Origin: Halorubrum amylolyticum
GTDB taxonomy: Archaea > Halobacteriota > Halobacteria > Halobacteriales > Haloferacaceae
DNA length: 64,000 bases
Assembly (NCBI RefSeq): GCF_004114995.1
Contig: NZ_SDJP01000008.1
Span: forward strand, 1 to 64,000
Direction of reading: 5' to 3'
Shown: positions 17,077 to 26,631 of the stretch, piece after piece
Layout: each line of letters begins with the position of its first letter
Numbering within the stretch: the first letter of the stretch is position 1
Made by a program: the position numbers and the translations under genes
The notes under the pieces: generated by a model
Databases searched by the model: none
What the model saw: the letters and a program-made list of their open reading frames with translations, nothing else
What the model was told of the DNA's origin: nothing

Positions 17077-19257
17077 TCAGTCGTCGGCCGGCTCCGCGTC
17101 GCCCGGCTCCGAATCCGTTTCGGGATCGCCGCCGTCGACGCGCTCGCCGCCGTCGCCGACGGTGACCGCGATGTCCGCCGCCGCGGCCTTGTACTCGGGG
17201 ATATTCGCCCGCTCGTCGAGGACGTCGTTCGTGAGGCGGTTCGCGGAGGCGGCCGCGAAGTGCGGGGTCGTCCAGACGACGCCCTCCTTGATGTCCTCGG
17301 TCACCTGCGCTTTCACCTCGATCTCCCCGCGTCTGGACCGGAGCGTCACCATCTCTCCGTCCTCGATCCCGTACGCTTCGGCGTCGTTCGGGTGTACGTC
17401 GACGAAGTTCTCCGGGTGCTGCCGCGAGAGCGTCGGCGACCGCCGGCTCATCGTCCCCGTGTTGTAGTGCTCTTCGAGCCGGGCGGTCGTGAGGATCAGC
17501 GGGTACTCCTCGTCGGGCACCTCGGCGGGCGGCTGGTGGCGGACGCCCTCGATCTGCCCGAACCCGTTCTCGGTGTCGAACGAGTCGGCGTAGAGGTACT
17601 GGTCGCCCTCGTCGCCCTCCTCGTAGCAGGGCCACTGGAGCCCGGTCTCGCCGAGCGCGTCGTAGGTCATCCCGTGGTAGATCGGACACACCTCGCGCAG
17701 CTCCTCGAAGACGGCCTCCACGTCGTCGAAGCGGAACTCCGCTTCGCCGAACAGGCGACTCCCGACCTCCATCAGGATCTCGAGGTCGTGTCTCGTGTTT
17801 TCGTGGACCGTCTCGGCGCCGCGCATGCGCTGGACCCGCCGGTCGGTGTTGGTGACGGTGCCGCCGCGCTCCGCCCACGTCGTCGCCGGGAGGACCACGT
17901 CCGCGAGCTCCGCGGTCTCGGTCATGAAGATGTCCTGTGCGACCATGAACTCGAGCGACCGCAGGCGCTTCTCGACCTCGTTGCCGTCGGGCTCGCTCAT
18001 CACGGGGTTCTCGCCCATCACGTACAGCCCCTTCACCGAGCGCCCCGCCTCGTGGGAGATCTCCACGTTGGTGAGGCCGGGCTCGTCGGGGACCTCGAAC
18101 CCCCACACGTCCTCGACGCTCTCGCGCGCCTCGTCGTCGTCGACGAGCTGGTAGCCGGGGAGGACGTTCGGCATCGCGCCCACGTCGCTGGTCCCCTGGA
18201 CGTTGTTCTGCCCGCGGAGGGGGTTGACGCCGGTGCCGGGCTTCCCGAGGTTCCCCGTGATCAGCGCGAGGTTGATCTCGTTTTGAACGTTGTCGACGCC
18301 GCAGGTGTGCTGGCTCATCCCCATCCCGGTGAAGATGGCGGCGTTGTTCGCCATCGCGTACTTCTCGGCGGCGAGCTCGATGTCTTCGAGGGGGACGCCG
18401 GCCTCCTCCGCGGCCGCCGCCTTGTCGAAGTCTTCGAGCGTCTCCGTCAGGTGGTCGAACCCCTCGGTGCGCTCCTCGATGAACCCCTCGTCGATCCAGC
18501 CCGCGTCGGGCTCTTCCTCGTGGCGTTCGAGGATCGTCTTCAGGACGACGTTGAGCAGGGGAATGTCGGCGCCTGGATTGAGCTGGAGGTGCATGTGCCG
18601 CTCGGTCTCGTCGATCTCGAACGACCGAGTGGTCTTGTTGGCGTGGGGATCGACCTGGATGACGGTCGCGCCCTCCAGTACGGCCTGCCGGAAGTACTGG
18701 CTGTTGGCGATCGGGTGCTGCTCGCCGGGGTTCGCGCCCTGTATCCAGAGCACGTCGGCCGACTCCTCCAAGTCGACCATGCTGTTCGTCATCGCGCCCG
18801 CGCCGAGGCTCGTCCGGAGCGCCCACACCGTCGAGGCGTGGCACATCCGGGTGCAGTTGTCGACGTTGTTCGTGCCGTACCGGCGCGCGATCTTCTGGAG
18901 GAGGTAGTTCTCCTCGTTCATCGTCTTCGAGGAGCCGAAGAATCCCATCGCGTCGGGGCCGTGCTCGTCGCGAATCCCCTCCATCTCCGAGACGATCCGC
19001 GAGTAGGCCTCCTCCCACGTCGCCTCGCGGAATTCCCCGTTTTCTTTTATCAGCGGCTCCGTGAGTCGGTCCTCGTGGTCGACGACCTGCGTCGCCGCGC
19101 CGCCCTTGATACACACCCGTCCCTCGTTGACTGGCGCCTCCCCCCACGGCATGAAGTTCACGTCGCCGGGGTCGTCGCCCTGGTTCACCGTGATCCCGCA
19201 GCCGACGCCGCAGTACGGGCAGATGGTCTTCACCGGTTCGTCGCCCTCAGTCGACAT
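17077..19257 (-). CDS. fdhA: Formate dehydrogenase catalytic subunit, cysteine type
   Basis: A 726-residue molybdopterin oxidoreductase. A [4Fe-4S] site is formed by C13, C16, C20 and C49 (ICPYCGVGC, RVCIKGG). The metal ligand is C139 followed by H140 in NCTRMCHAST, the position of Sec-His or Cys-His in formate dehydrogenases, so no selenocysteine is needed. Cofactor-binding stretches such as MGMSQHTCG, NPLRGQNNVQGTSD, MGENPVMSEPD and TTARLEEHYNTGTMSRRS match the family. The ATG at 19257 is chosen over an upstream GTG. No beta or gamma subunit is encoded nearby, so the electron acceptor is unclear. The neighbouring formate-THF ligase supports formate as substrate. Confidence 0.88.
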   Translation of the reverse strand: MSTEGDEPVKTICPYCGVGCGITVNQGDDPGDVNFMPWGEAPVNEGRVCIKGGAATQVVDHEDRLTEPLIKENGEFREATWEEAYSRIVSEMEGIRDEHGPDAMGFFGSSKTMNEENYLLQKIARRYGTNNVDNCTRMCHASTVWALRTSLGAGAMTNSMVDLEESADVLWIQGANPGEQHPIANSQYFRQAVLEGATVIQVDPHANKTTRSFEIDETERHMHLQLNPGADIPLLNVVLKTILERHEEEPDAGWIDEGFIEERTEGFDHLTETLEDFDKAAAAEEAGVPLEDIELAAEKYAMANNAAIFTGMGMSQHTCGVDNVQNEINLALITGNLGKPGTGVNPLRGQNNVQGTSDVGAMPNVLPGYQLVDDDEARESVEDVWGFEVPDEPGLTNVEISHEAGRSVKGLYVMGENPVMSEPDGNEVEKRLRSLEFMVAQDIFMTETAELADVVLPATTWAERGGTVTNTDRRVQRMRGAETVHENTRHDLEILMEVGSRLFGEAEFRFDDVEAVFEELREVCPIYHGMTYDALGETGLQWPCYEEGDEGDQYLYADSFDTENGFGQIEGVRHQPPAEVPDEEYPLILTTARLEEHYNTGTMSRRSPTLSRQHPENFVDVHPNDAEAYGIEDGEMVTLRSRRGEIEVKAQVTEDIKEGVVWTTPHFAAASANRLTNDVLDERANIPEYKAAAADIAVTVGDGGERVDGGDPETDSEPGDAEPADD

Positions 19258-19405
19258 GGCCCTCACCCTGACGTGCGATCATATGTCACGATCTGTGATC
19301 CACTCGCATGAGTGTGTCGGTGGTTCTCGCCGGGAGGCGACGCGAGCGGCTGCCGACGCGGGCGGTCGCCGAACGGTTTTGTCGGCCGGGGGCGTTCGAG
19401 CGGAC

Positions 19406-20098
19406 ATGGACCGCACCGTCGCCGACATCGAGGACTACTCGATCGCCGACATCGAGGACCGCGCCGCCGACCTCGTCGAGGCGTACCGGGAGTCGGCCCC
19501 CTTCTACCCGGTCGAGGCGGAGGCGATCGAGTCGCTTTCGGACGCGTTCCGGGCCGGCGAGTACGGCAAGCGGGACGTGGAGTGGGTCGTCCGGTGGTAC
19601 TTCCGGCGGGCCGTGGCCGACATCGATCACGAGGAGCGGCGGGCGGTCGAGGCGGCGGTGTCCGACGCGGAGCCCCGAGAGCTACGCGCCGCGCTGTGGG
19701 ACGCGATCGACGCGCTGGACGGAGCGGACGCCGCGGCCGCCGGCGAGGACCCCGACCCCTCGCACCACCGGGCGCTCGACGCACTCACGGAGATTCCGGG
19801 CGTCGACGTGGCGGTCGCATCCGCGCTGCTGTGGTTCCTCGCCCCCGACGAGTACCTGGTCGGCGGCGAGCGCGAGTGGGCGGTCGTCGCCGCGCTGACC
19901 GACGAGGGCGACGCCGGGGACGCCGGGGACGCCGGCGCCCCCCTCCACGACGCCTACCCGGAGCCGATGACGGTCGAGGCGTACGACCGGTTCCTCGACG
20001 CGGTGCGAGGGCTCGCCGAGCGCCTCGGCGTCGACCACTGGCACCTGTACATGGTGATCCGCAGCGTGCACGCGGAGGCGGTCGAGGGGGAGGCGTGA
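19406..20098 (+). CDS. Conserved haloarchaeal hypothetical protein
   Basis: A 230-residue acidic, helical protein starting MDRTVADIEDYSIADIEDR. Residues 70-95 have VEWVVRWYFRRAVADID and the middle has TEIPGVDVAVASALLWFL, which resembles a helix-hairpin-helix-like stretch. A short GDA repeat follows near residue 170. No catalytic motif, signal or membrane segment. It lies alone between fdhA (divergent) and gcvT (convergent). The frame is open far upstream, but only the part from 19406 is protein-like. Function unknown. Confidence 0.75.
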   Translation: MDRTVADIEDYSIADIEDRAADLVEAYRESAPFYPVEAEAIESLSDAFRAGEYGKRDVEWVVRWYFRRAVADIDHEERRAVEAAVSDAEPRELRAALWDAIDALDGADAAAAGEDPDPSHHRALDALTEIPGVDVAVASALLWFLAPDEYLVGGEREWAVVAALTDEGDAGDAGDAGAPLHDAYPEPMTVEAYDRFLDAVRGLAERLGVDHWHLYMVIRSVHAEAVEGEA

Positions 20099-20127
20099 CC
20101 GGCGAGGAGGGGCAGTAACCGAAACGC

Positions 20128-21300
20128 CTACCGGTCGAGGAACGGCGGAACGACGACCTCGGCGCGCTTCTCGTCGCCGCGCACGACGACGCTCACCTCG
20201 GTGCCCGGCTCCGTATAGCGCTCGTGGAGGTACCCCAACCCGATCGGCTCGTCGAGCGTGGGGCTCATCGTGCCGGAGGTCAGCTGGCCGACCCGGGTGA
20301 GGTCGCCGTCGGTGACGGCGTAGCCGTTGCGGGGGACGCCGCGTTCGAGCAGCCGGACTCCGACGAACTTCTCGTCGACGCCCTCCTCCGTCTGGGCTTC
20401 GAGGGCGTCGCGCCCGACGAACTCCGTGTCGAGCTTCACGACGAAGCCGATCCGGGCCTCGTAGGGGCTCCGCGGCTCGGTCTCGGGGTCGAAGTCCTGT
20501 CCGGAGAGGAGGTACCCTATCTCCGTGCGGAGGGTGTCGCGCGCGCCGAGCCCGCAGGGCTGGGCGTCGTGCGGGGCGTCGACGAACGCCCCCCAGACGG
20601 CCTCGACGTCGCCGGCCGGGCACATCACCTCGAAGCCGTCCTCGCCGGTGTAACCGGTCCGGGCGACCCAGCCGTCGACCCCCTCGACCGCGGCGACCGC
20701 CGCCTCGAACTTCGAGCGGCCGACGACCCGGTCGGTCGGGGTCGCGGCGTCGAGGGCGTCGGCCGCGTCCGGCCCCTGCACCGCGAGCATGGCCCAGCCG
20801 TCGGTGGCGTTCGCGACCTCGGCGTCGAGACCCTCGCCGTCTCGGTAATCGACCCACCGGTCGTACATCTGTTCGTCGTGCCCCGCGTTGGGGACGAAGA
20901 GGTAGGCGGGATCCCCGGTCCCGGCGTCGAGATCGGGGTCGAGGCCGGCGAGCGCGGCGGCGCCGTCGCCCGCCTCGATCCCGTCCGGGAGCCGGTAGAC
21001 GACCGTGTCGTCGAGCATGACGCCGTCCGCGTTCGTGATCGCGGCGTACTGGGAGTCGCCCGGGTCGAGCGCCGTCACGTCGTTGGTCGTGAGCCGGTTC
21101 ATCAGCGTCGTCGCGTCCGGCCCCGACACCTCGATCTCACCCATGTGCGACACGTCGAAGACGCCGAGCGAGTCGCGGACCGCCGCGTGCTCCTCGCTGA
21201 TCGAGTCGAACTCGACGGGCATCTGCCACCCGCCGAAGTCGGTGAACGTCGCGCCGCGTTCCTCGTGGGTCTCGTGGAGGGGAGTGCGTCGGTCTGACAT
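20128..21300 (-). CDS. gcvT: Aminomethyltransferase, glycine cleavage T protein
   Basis: A 390-residue T protein that moves the methylene group from the lipoyl-bound aminomethyl group of H protein to THF. Signatures are TDFGGWQMPVEF, VFDVSHMGEIEVSG, LTTNDVTALDPGDSQYAAI, RTGYTGEDGFEVM and the C-terminal VGQLTSGTMSPTLDEPIGLG. An acidic insert near residues 115-130 is halophile-like. The other glycine cleavage subunits are not in the window. With formate-THF ligase and formate dehydrogenase close by it forms a one-carbon group around THF. Confidence 0.93.
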   Translation of the reverse strand: MSDRRTPLHETHEERGATFTDFGGWQMPVEFDSISEEHAAVRDSLGVFDVSHMGEIEVSGPDATTLMNRLTTNDVTALDPGDSQYAAITNADGVMLDDTVVYRLPDGIEAGDGAAALAGLDPDLDAGTGDPAYLFVPNAGHDEQMYDRWVDYRDGEGLDAEVANATDGWAMLAVQGPDAADALDAATPTDRVVGRSKFEAAVAAVEGVDGWVARTGYTGEDGFEVMCPAGDVEAVWGAFVDAPHDAQPCGLGARDTLRTEIGYLLSGQDFDPETEPRSPYEARIGFVVKLDTEFVGRDALEAQTEEGVDEKFVGVRLLERGVPRNGYAVTDGDLTRVGQLTSGTMSPTLDEPIGLGYLHERYTEPGTEVSVVVRGDEKRAEVVVPPFLDR

Positions 21301-21416
21301 GCCGAAACCCTCTCCCGGCCGGACCTAAGGTCTTGCCATCGGAGCACCTCTCGGGGAGATCGCGACGCCGCCGTCCCACTGCCACCGGCGACAACCTCAA
21401 GCCGTTTCCACCCCCG

Positions 21417-22097
21417 GTGACGTACGTGACGCGGAACTACGCCGGCCTGCTCGCTCCCGCCGCCGCGGTCCTGCTGGTCGCGGTCGTCGTCGCCGCGGTC
21501 GCGGGCGCGTGGCCCCCGTTCGTCGCCGTCGAGAGCGGGAGCATGGCCCCGGAGGTCGAGCGCGGCGACCTCGTCGTCGTCACCTCGACGGACCGGTTCC
21601 CGTGGGGCGGACTCGTCGGCGCGACGGAGTCCGGCGCGCCGACCACGTTCGGGAGCGCCGGCGACGTGATCGTGTTCAGTCCGCCGAGCGACGGCCAGCG
21701 ACCGATAATGCACCGGATCGCCTTCCCGGTGACCGCCGGCGAGGACTGGACCGATCGGGCCGACCCAGCGCTGCTAAAGGGGGACTGCTTGACGATCACG
21801 GCCTGTCCCGCTCCCTACGACGGGTACGTCACCTACGGCGACGCCAACGGCGAGTACGACCAGAGCGCCGGGATCGCCCCGATCGTCCGCGAGGAGTGGA
21901 TCACCGCCAAGGCGCTGTTCGCCGTCCCGAACCTCGGCTGGTTCCGGGTCGGCGCCGACGCCGCGGTAGCGCGGGTGGGCGTCCTCCCGACCGCCGTCGG
22001 ATTCGGCGGTCTCGCCGCCGCGACCGGAGGGTTCGGCGCGCTCCTCCTCGGGCGGGTCGCGGCGCGTCGAACGGCTCGCGACGAGCGCGATCGGTGA
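21417..22097 (+). CDS. sec11: Archaeal signal peptidase I (S26B type)
   Basis: A 226-residue membrane protease. One N-terminal membrane segment (about residues 7-33) precedes the catalytic Ser in VESGSMAPEVERGDLV. The second catalytic residue is the His in PIMHRIAF, which marks the archaeal/ER-type Ser-His enzyme rather than the bacterial Ser-Lys one. KGDCLTITACPAPYDGYVT and the later conserved Asp are consistent. A second membrane segment is at the C-terminus. The start is uncertain: GTG at 21417 and 21426 both give a sensible short N-terminus. It would remove Sec signal peptides outside the membrane. Confidence 0.85.
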   Translation: MTYVTRNYAGLLAPAAAVLLVAVVVAAVAGAWPPFVAVESGSMAPEVERGDLVVVTSTDRFPWGGLVGATESGAPTTFGSAGDVIVFSPPSDGQRPIMHRIAFPVTAGEDWTDRADPALLKGDCLTITACPAPYDGYVTYGDANGEYDQSAGIAPIVREEWITAKALFAVPNLGWFRVGADAAVARVGVLPTAVGFGGLAAATGGFGALLLGRVAARRTARDERDR

Positions 22098-22124
22098 GCG
22101 ACCGACGAGCCACTCCGTCACCGG

Positions 22125-22610
22125 TTACGACTCCCCGTCCCCGTCGTTCTCGTCGTCCCCGTCGTCTTCGCTGCCGTCGAGCGTCACCGAGTCGGTCGTG
22201 GCGTTGCGGAGCGCGTCGGACCGCCCGAACTCGCCGGGCGCGATCGCGAGCGTCCGGATTCCGTAGCCGTTCGCGGTCTCGACCACCGGCTTGAAGTCGG
22301 TGTCCCGCGAGGCGATCGCGAGCGTCGACATCCGGCCCTCGGCCGCGAAGCGCGCGGCGTCGACCGCGAGCTTCACGTCGACGTCGCCGCTCGTGACGAC
22401 GACCTCGAAGCCGCGGGCCTCCGCGGCCTGAATCAGCCCCGGCGTCGCGTGCTCGTCGAGGTAGAGTCGCGTCGTGACGAGCTGGCCCTCCGCCTCGGCC
22501 GCGACCCGCACGTCGTCGAGGTCGACGTCGAACTCCTCACGCAACACGTTCGGCCCGTCGACGAACAGCGCCACGCCGACGGGGTCGTCGTCCGACCGGC
22601 TGGGTTCCAT
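22125..22610 (-). CDS. NYN domain protein (LabA/DUF88-type nuclease fold)
   Basis: A 161-residue protein with a PIN-like NYN fold. ALFVDGPNVLREEFDVDLDD carries the first Asp, SGDVDVKLAVDAARF the middle acids, and IASRDTDFKPVVETANGYG the third group, a likely metal-dependent RNA nuclease site. The C-terminal tail is very acidic (Asp/Glu/Gly). No partner gene is next to it; the signal peptidase converges on it. RNA processing or degradation is the general role of the family; the target is unknown. Confidence 0.82.
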   Translation of the reverse strand: MEPSRSDDDPVGVALFVDGPNVLREEFDVDLDDVRVAAEAEGQLVTTRLYLDEHATPGLIQAAEARGFEVVVTSGDVDVKLAVDAARFAAEGRMSTLAIASRDTDFKPVVETANGYGIRTLAIAPGEFGRSDALRNATTDSVTLDGSEDDGDDENDGDGES

Positions 22611-22665
22611 GCCTCCCGGTGCGGGGTCCGCGGAGATATGCGTGCTGGTCTGTCGCGGCGCTGTG

Positions 22666-22694
22666 TGTGTTCACCATTGATCCATGAGAACACA
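22666..22694. promoter_or_regulatory. Inverted repeat upstream of a universal stress protein gene
   Basis: TGTGTTC at 22666-22672 and GAACACA at 22688-22694 are exact inverted arms with a 15-base spacer, 32 bases before the ATG at 22726. The position around the expected promoter makes an operator possible. The binding protein is unknown. Confidence 0.35.
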
Positions 22695-22725
22695 TCACTA
22701 TCTGTGCGTCGGATGTAGGTCGACC

Positions 22726-23145
22726 ATGATATCCCGCGTGCTGGTACCGATGGACGAGTCGAAGATGGCAGAGCGAGCGCTCCGGTTCGCGCTGGAGGCG
22801 CACCCGGACGCGGAGATCGTCGTGCTCCACGTGGTGGGCCAGCCCTCCTCGATGATGGGTAGCGCGGCCGGGCTCGCGCTCGCCGACGACACCGAGGAGG
22901 CGGCGGCGGAGCAGGCGAACGACCTCCTCGAGCACGCCTGCGAGATCGCCGCCGAGAGCGGGATCGAGATCGCCACGGAGGTGATGGCCGGCCACCCGGC
23001 GCGGGCCGTCGTCGACGCGAGCGAGGGGTTCGACGTCGTCGTCATCGGCAGCCACAGCGGGAGCCTCGCGGACCGACTGCTCGTCGGCAACATCGCCGAG
23101 AAGATCGTTCGGGGCTCCGCGTCGCCCGTGACGGTCGTTCGGTGA
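22726..23145 (+). CDS. Universal stress protein, UspA family
   Basis: A 139-residue single-domain Usp. It opens with ISRVLVPMDESKMAERAL, has a central EIATEVMAGHPARAVVD and ends with the nucleotide-binding loop VVIGSHSGSLADRLLVGNIA, followed by SPVTVVR. This is the ATP-binding G-x2-G-x9-G pattern. The ATG at 22726 is preferred over an upstream one because the fold starts there. An inverted repeat lies in the promoter region. A second Usp is at 34289. The role, probably stress response, is general to the family. Confidence 0.88.
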   Translation: MISRVLVPMDESKMAERALRFALEAHPDAEIVVLHVVGQPSSMMGSAAGLALADDTEEAAAEQANDLLEHACEIAAESGIEIATEVMAGHPARAVVDASEGFDVVVIGSHSGSLADRLLVGNIAEKIVRGSASPVTVVR

Positions 23146-23297
23146 GCCACCGGAGTACAGACGAGGGAGTCACACGAGTGACGCGCCGCCGCCATGTTTC
23201 GGCTTTCGAACACCTTATATCCCTATTACCACCTGACCGACGACTGTAGAGAATATACGGAGTATTGAAGTAGTATGTCCAAGAATAACGGAGTAAG

Positions 23298-23552
23298 ATG
23301 TCGGAATACAACGCATACACCGTCATTTCCGAGCAGAACGATCACGATTGCACCACGGTACGTGCACATCCGCGCAACGAGACGTACCACGTCGTCGAGT
23401 ACGCCGACGAGGACGCGCGCGACCGCGTCGCGGACCTCCCGGTGGGCTCGGTGGTCAAGATGGAGCTGTCGCGCGCCGGCCGCCGGAGCAACGTCTGGCG
23501 CGCCGAGTCCGTCCGGACGGCCCACACCGACGGGGGGACGGCCGGGGAGTAG
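23298..23552 (+). CDS. Small conserved haloarchaeal protein
   Basis: An 84-residue acidic protein. Residues 20-50 read HPRNETYHVVEYADEDARDR, then VADLPVGSVVKMELSRAGRR, suggesting a small beta-barrel such as an OB or SH3-like fold. No Cys pairs or membrane segment. The region just before it (23260-23290) is AT-rich and may hold the promoter. It stands alone before ilvD on the other strand. Function unknown. Confidence 0.75.
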   Translation: MSEYNAYTVISEQNDHDCTTVRAHPRNETYHVVEYADEDARDRVADLPVGSVVKMELSRAGRRSNVWRAESVRTAHTDGGTAGE

Positions 23553-23620
23553 GGACGCAGAGAAAACGAAGAACGGCTCGAAGATCGCTTAGGAACGCTC
23601 GGAGACGGCCGTCCGCCGCC

Positions 23621-25408
23621 TCACAGGTCGCAGGTCAGTCGCGGGTTCGTCACGGCGCCGTCGGACGCGCCGACGAAGTCACGGGCGTACTTCGCGAGGA
23701 TGCCGCCCTCGTACTGCGGTTCCGGCGCCTCCCACTCCTCGCGGCGCTCGGCCAGTTCCGCCTCGCTCAGCTCGACGCCGAGGTCGCGCTCCGGGATGTC
23801 GACGGTGACCCGATCGCCGTCCTCGATGAGCCCGATCGGGCCGCCGTCGGCCGCCTCGGGCGCGACGTGGCCGATCATCGGGCCGCGGGTCGCGCCGGAG
23901 AAGCGGCCGTCGGTGAGCAGCGCCACGTCGTCCTCGTGGCCCGCGCCGACGACGGCGGCGGTGACGCCGAGCATCTCGCGCATCCCCGGGCCGCCGGTCG
24001 GCCCCTCGTTGCGGATCACGATCACGTCGCCGGAGTCGATCGCGCCCGACTGGACGTACTCCATCGCGTCCTCCTCGTTCTCGAAGGTCCGCGCCGGACC
24101 CTCGTGGTAGAACTCGTCGTCGCCGGTCACCTTCAGCACCGAGCCGTTGGGCGCGAGGTTACCGTTGAGGATCTTGATTGCGCCCTCCGCCTCCTTGGGG
24201 TCGTCGACGTCGTAGAGGAAGTCGGCCTCGATCTCGTCGTCGTCGGGGAGCGCGCCGCGCTCCTCCATCGCCGCCAGTTCCTCGGCGAGGGTGCGTCCGG
24301 TGACGGTCATCGCGTCGCCGTGGAGCAGATCCGCTTCGAGCAGGCGGCGGAGGACGACCGGCACGCCGCCGACCTCGTGGAGGTCGTTCATGACGCTGTT
24401 TCCGCCGGGCTGGAGGTCCGCGATCTTCGGCGTGCGCCGCGAGATCTCGTCGAAGTCCTCGATCGCCAGATCGACGTCGGCCTCGGCGGCCAGCGCGAGC
24501 AGGTGGAGGACCGCGTTCGTCGACCCGCCCATCGCGGTCTGGAGCGCGATAGCGTTCTCGAACGACTCCCGCGAGAGGATGTCGGAGGGGCGGCGGTCGT
24601 TCTCGACGCAGTCCAAGGCGAGCGCGCCGGCGCGCTCGGCGACCTCGTAGCGCTCCGGGTCCTCTGCGGGCGCGGAGGCGGAGCCGAGCGGCGCCATCCC
24701 GAGCGCCTCGGAGATGGAGGCCATCGTGTTGGCGGTGAACATCCCGCCGCAGGAGCCGGCGCCGGGGCAGGCGTTGCGCTCCAGATCGTCGAGCTCGTCG
24801 CCGCTCATGTCGCCCTCGGCGTAGGCGCCGACGCCCTCGAACACCTGCTCGATGGTCACGTCGCGGCCCTCGTGTTGGCCGGGCATGATCGAGCCGCCGT
24901 AGAGGAACACCGAGGGGAGGTCGGTGCGGATCGACGCCATCAGCATGCCGGGGAGGTTCTTGTCGCAGCCGGCGACCGTCACCAGCGCGTCCATCCGCTC
25001 GCCGAAGGAGACGAGTTCCACGGAGTCGGCGATCACCTCGCGGGAGATGAGGCTCGCCTTCATCCCCTCGGTCCCCATCGAGATGGCGTCGGAGATGGTG
25101 ATCGTCCCGAACTCGATCGGCATCCCGCCCGCCCCGTCGATCCCGTTGATCGCGGCGTCCGCCACGTCGTCGAGGTGGACGTTACACGGCGTGATGTCGG
25201 CCGCCGGGTTCGGCACGCCGATGATGGGCGACGAGAGATCCTCGTCGTCGAACCCCATCGCCCGGAACATCGCGCGGTGCGGGGCCTTGTCCGCCCCCTC
25301 CGTCACGTCTCTGCTCCGCAGCTCCTTGCCCTTCTCGCCCGCGAACCGGTCCGCGCCGTCGCGACCTCGGGAGGTCCCGTCCTCTGACCGCGGCTGCTGT
25401 TCGCTCAT
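23621..25408 (-). CDS. ilvD: Dihydroxy-acid dehydratase
   Basis: A 595-residue enzyme of valine, leucine and isoleucine synthesis, dehydrating dihydroxy-isovalerate and its homologue. Fe-S ligand cysteines are seen in [24 protein letters not shown] and [17 protein letters not shown]. Further landmarks are [27 protein letters not shown] and [14 protein letters not shown]. Full length, with an N-terminal charged extension of about 30 residues. Other branched-chain genes are not in the window. Confidence 0.95.
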   Translation of the reverse strand: MSEQQPRSEDGTSRGRDGADRFAGEKGKELRSRDVTEGADKAPHRAMFRAMGFDDEDLSSPIIGVPNPAADITPCNVHLDDVADAAINGIDGAGGMPIEFGTITISDAISMGTEGMKASLISREVIADSVELVSFGERMDALVTVAGCDKNLPGMLMASIRTDLPSVFLYGGSIMPGQHEGRDVTIEQVFEGVGAYAEGDMSGDELDDLERNACPGAGSCGGMFTANTMASISEALGMAPLGSASAPAEDPERYEVAERAGALALDCVENDRRPSDILSRESFENAIALQTAMGGSTNAVLHLLALAAEADVDLAIEDFDEISRRTPKIADLQPGGNSVMNDLHEVGGVPVVLRRLLEADLLHGDAMTVTGRTLAEELAAMEERGALPDDDEIEADFLYDVDDPKEAEGAIKILNGNLAPNGSVLKVTGDDEFYHEGPARTFENEEDAMEYVQSGAIDSGDVIVIRNEGPTGGPGMREMLGVTAAVVGAGHEDDVALLTDGRFSGATRGPMIGHVAPEAADGGPIGLIEDGDRVTVDIPERDLGVELSEAELAERREEWEAPEPQYEGGILAKYARDFVGASDGAVTNPRLTCDL

Positions 25409-25477
25409 ACTCGACCGTGTCGCTCGGAGGCCTTAAACGACCGCAACGAGGCGAGGGTTGCTCGGTGAGGCCGGACG

Positions 25478-25537
25478 ATCGCGTCACCCGTCACGGGCAA
25501 TCGCGTCACCCGTCACGGGCAATCGCGTCACCCGTCG
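25478..25537. repeat. 22-base tandem repeat between ilvD and dhaK
   Basis: The unit from 25478 to 25499 (ATCGCGTCACCCGTCACGGG plus CA) is repeated exactly at 25500-25521 and partly at 25522-25537. Each unit contains the palindrome CCCGTCACGGG. It lies in the divergent promoter space of ilvD and dhaK, about 90 bases before dhaK, so it may be a binding site array or simple slippage. Confidence 0.8.
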
Positions 25538-25629
25538 CAGCGGACACGCGCGTCGCGGACCGGTGCGGGCGAGACCTCGTCTCGGCGCCACTATCTTTAA
25601 TGGCGCAGCGAGTGTCATTGACGTTGGTT

Positions 25630-26631
25630 ATGAAGAAACTGATCAACGACCCGGACGACATCGTCGACGAGATGCTCGACGGCATGACCGCGACGTATCC
25701 GGACCGGCTCCGCCGGCTCCCGGACACGCAGGTGATCGTCCGGGACGACGCGCCGGTGGAGGGGAAGGTCGCGCTCGTGACGGGCGGCGGCAGCGGCCAC
25801 GAGCCGACCCACGCGGGGTACATCGGCGACGGCATGCTCGACGGGGCGGCCGCGGGCGACGTGTTCTCCTCGCCGACCGCCGACGAGTTCGAGGAGCTGA
25901 TCGGGGCCTGCGACGCCGGCGACGGCGTCCTCGCGATCATCAAGAACTACGAGGGCGACGTGATGAACTTCGAGACCGCCATCGAACTCGCCGAGATGGA
26001 GGGCGTCGAGGTGGAGAGCGTCGTGGTGAACGACGACGTCGCCGTCGAGGACTCGCTGTACACCTCCGGCCGCCGCGGCGTCTGCGGGACGATCCTCGTC
26101 CACAAGGCCGCGGGTGCGAAGGCCGCGCAGGGCGCCGACCTGTCGGAGGTCAAGCGCGTCGCTGAGAAGGTGATCGACAGCGTCGGCACGATGGGCACCG
26201 CACTCACCTCGTGCGTCACCCCCGAGAAGGGCGAGCCGACCTTCGATCTGGGCGACGACGAGATCGAGCTGGGGATCGGGATTCACGGCGAGCCGGGCAC
26301 CGAGCGCACGGGGCTGATGAGCGCCGACGAGATCACCGACGCGCTGACGGAGGCCGTCCTCGACGACCTCGATCTCGATCCCGGACAGGAGGTGCTCACG
26401 GTCGTCAACGGGATGGGCGGAACCCCGCAGATGGAGCTGTTCGTCGTCAACCGCCGGCTTCAGGAGCTGCTCGGCGAACGCGACCTGGAGACGTGGGACG
26501 CGTGGGTCGGCGACTACATGACCTCGCTCGACATGGCGGGGGCGTCGATCACCGTCTGCGCCGTCGACGACGAGCTGAAGGAGCTGCTCGGCGCACCGGC
26601 CGACACCCCCGCGCTCGCCCGGACCCAATGA
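25630..26631 (+). CDS. dhaK: PTS-dependent dihydroxyacetone kinase, DhaK subunit
   Basis: A 333-residue subunit that binds dihydroxyacetone covalently. H219 in GIGIHGEPGTERTG corresponds to the His that forms the hemiaminal with the substrate. TGGGSGHEPTHAGYIGDGML near residue 52 shapes the site, and NGMGGTPQMELFVV is typical. The start at 25630 gives the usual N-terminus; an AT-rich patch at 25592-25600 (CTTTAATGG) is a likely TATA box. Its TGA overlaps the ATG of dhaL, and dhaM follows, giving the order dhaKLM. Phosphate must come from the PTS proteins encoded convergently. Confidence 0.95.
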   Translation: MKKLINDPDDIVDEMLDGMTATYPDRLRRLPDTQVIVRDDAPVEGKVALVTGGGSGHEPTHAGYIGDGMLDGAAAGDVFSSPTADEFEELIGACDAGDGVLAIIKNYEGDVMNFETAIELAEMEGVEVESVVVNDDVAVEDSLYTSGRRGVCGTILVHKAAGAKAAQGADLSEVKRVAEKVIDSVGTMGTALTSCVTPEKGEPTFDLGDDEIELGIGIHGEPGTERTGLMSADEITDALTEAVLDDLDLDPGQEVLTVVNGMGGTPQMELFVVNRRLQELLGERDLETWDAWVGDYMTSLDMAGASITVCAVDDELKELLGAPADTPALARTQ

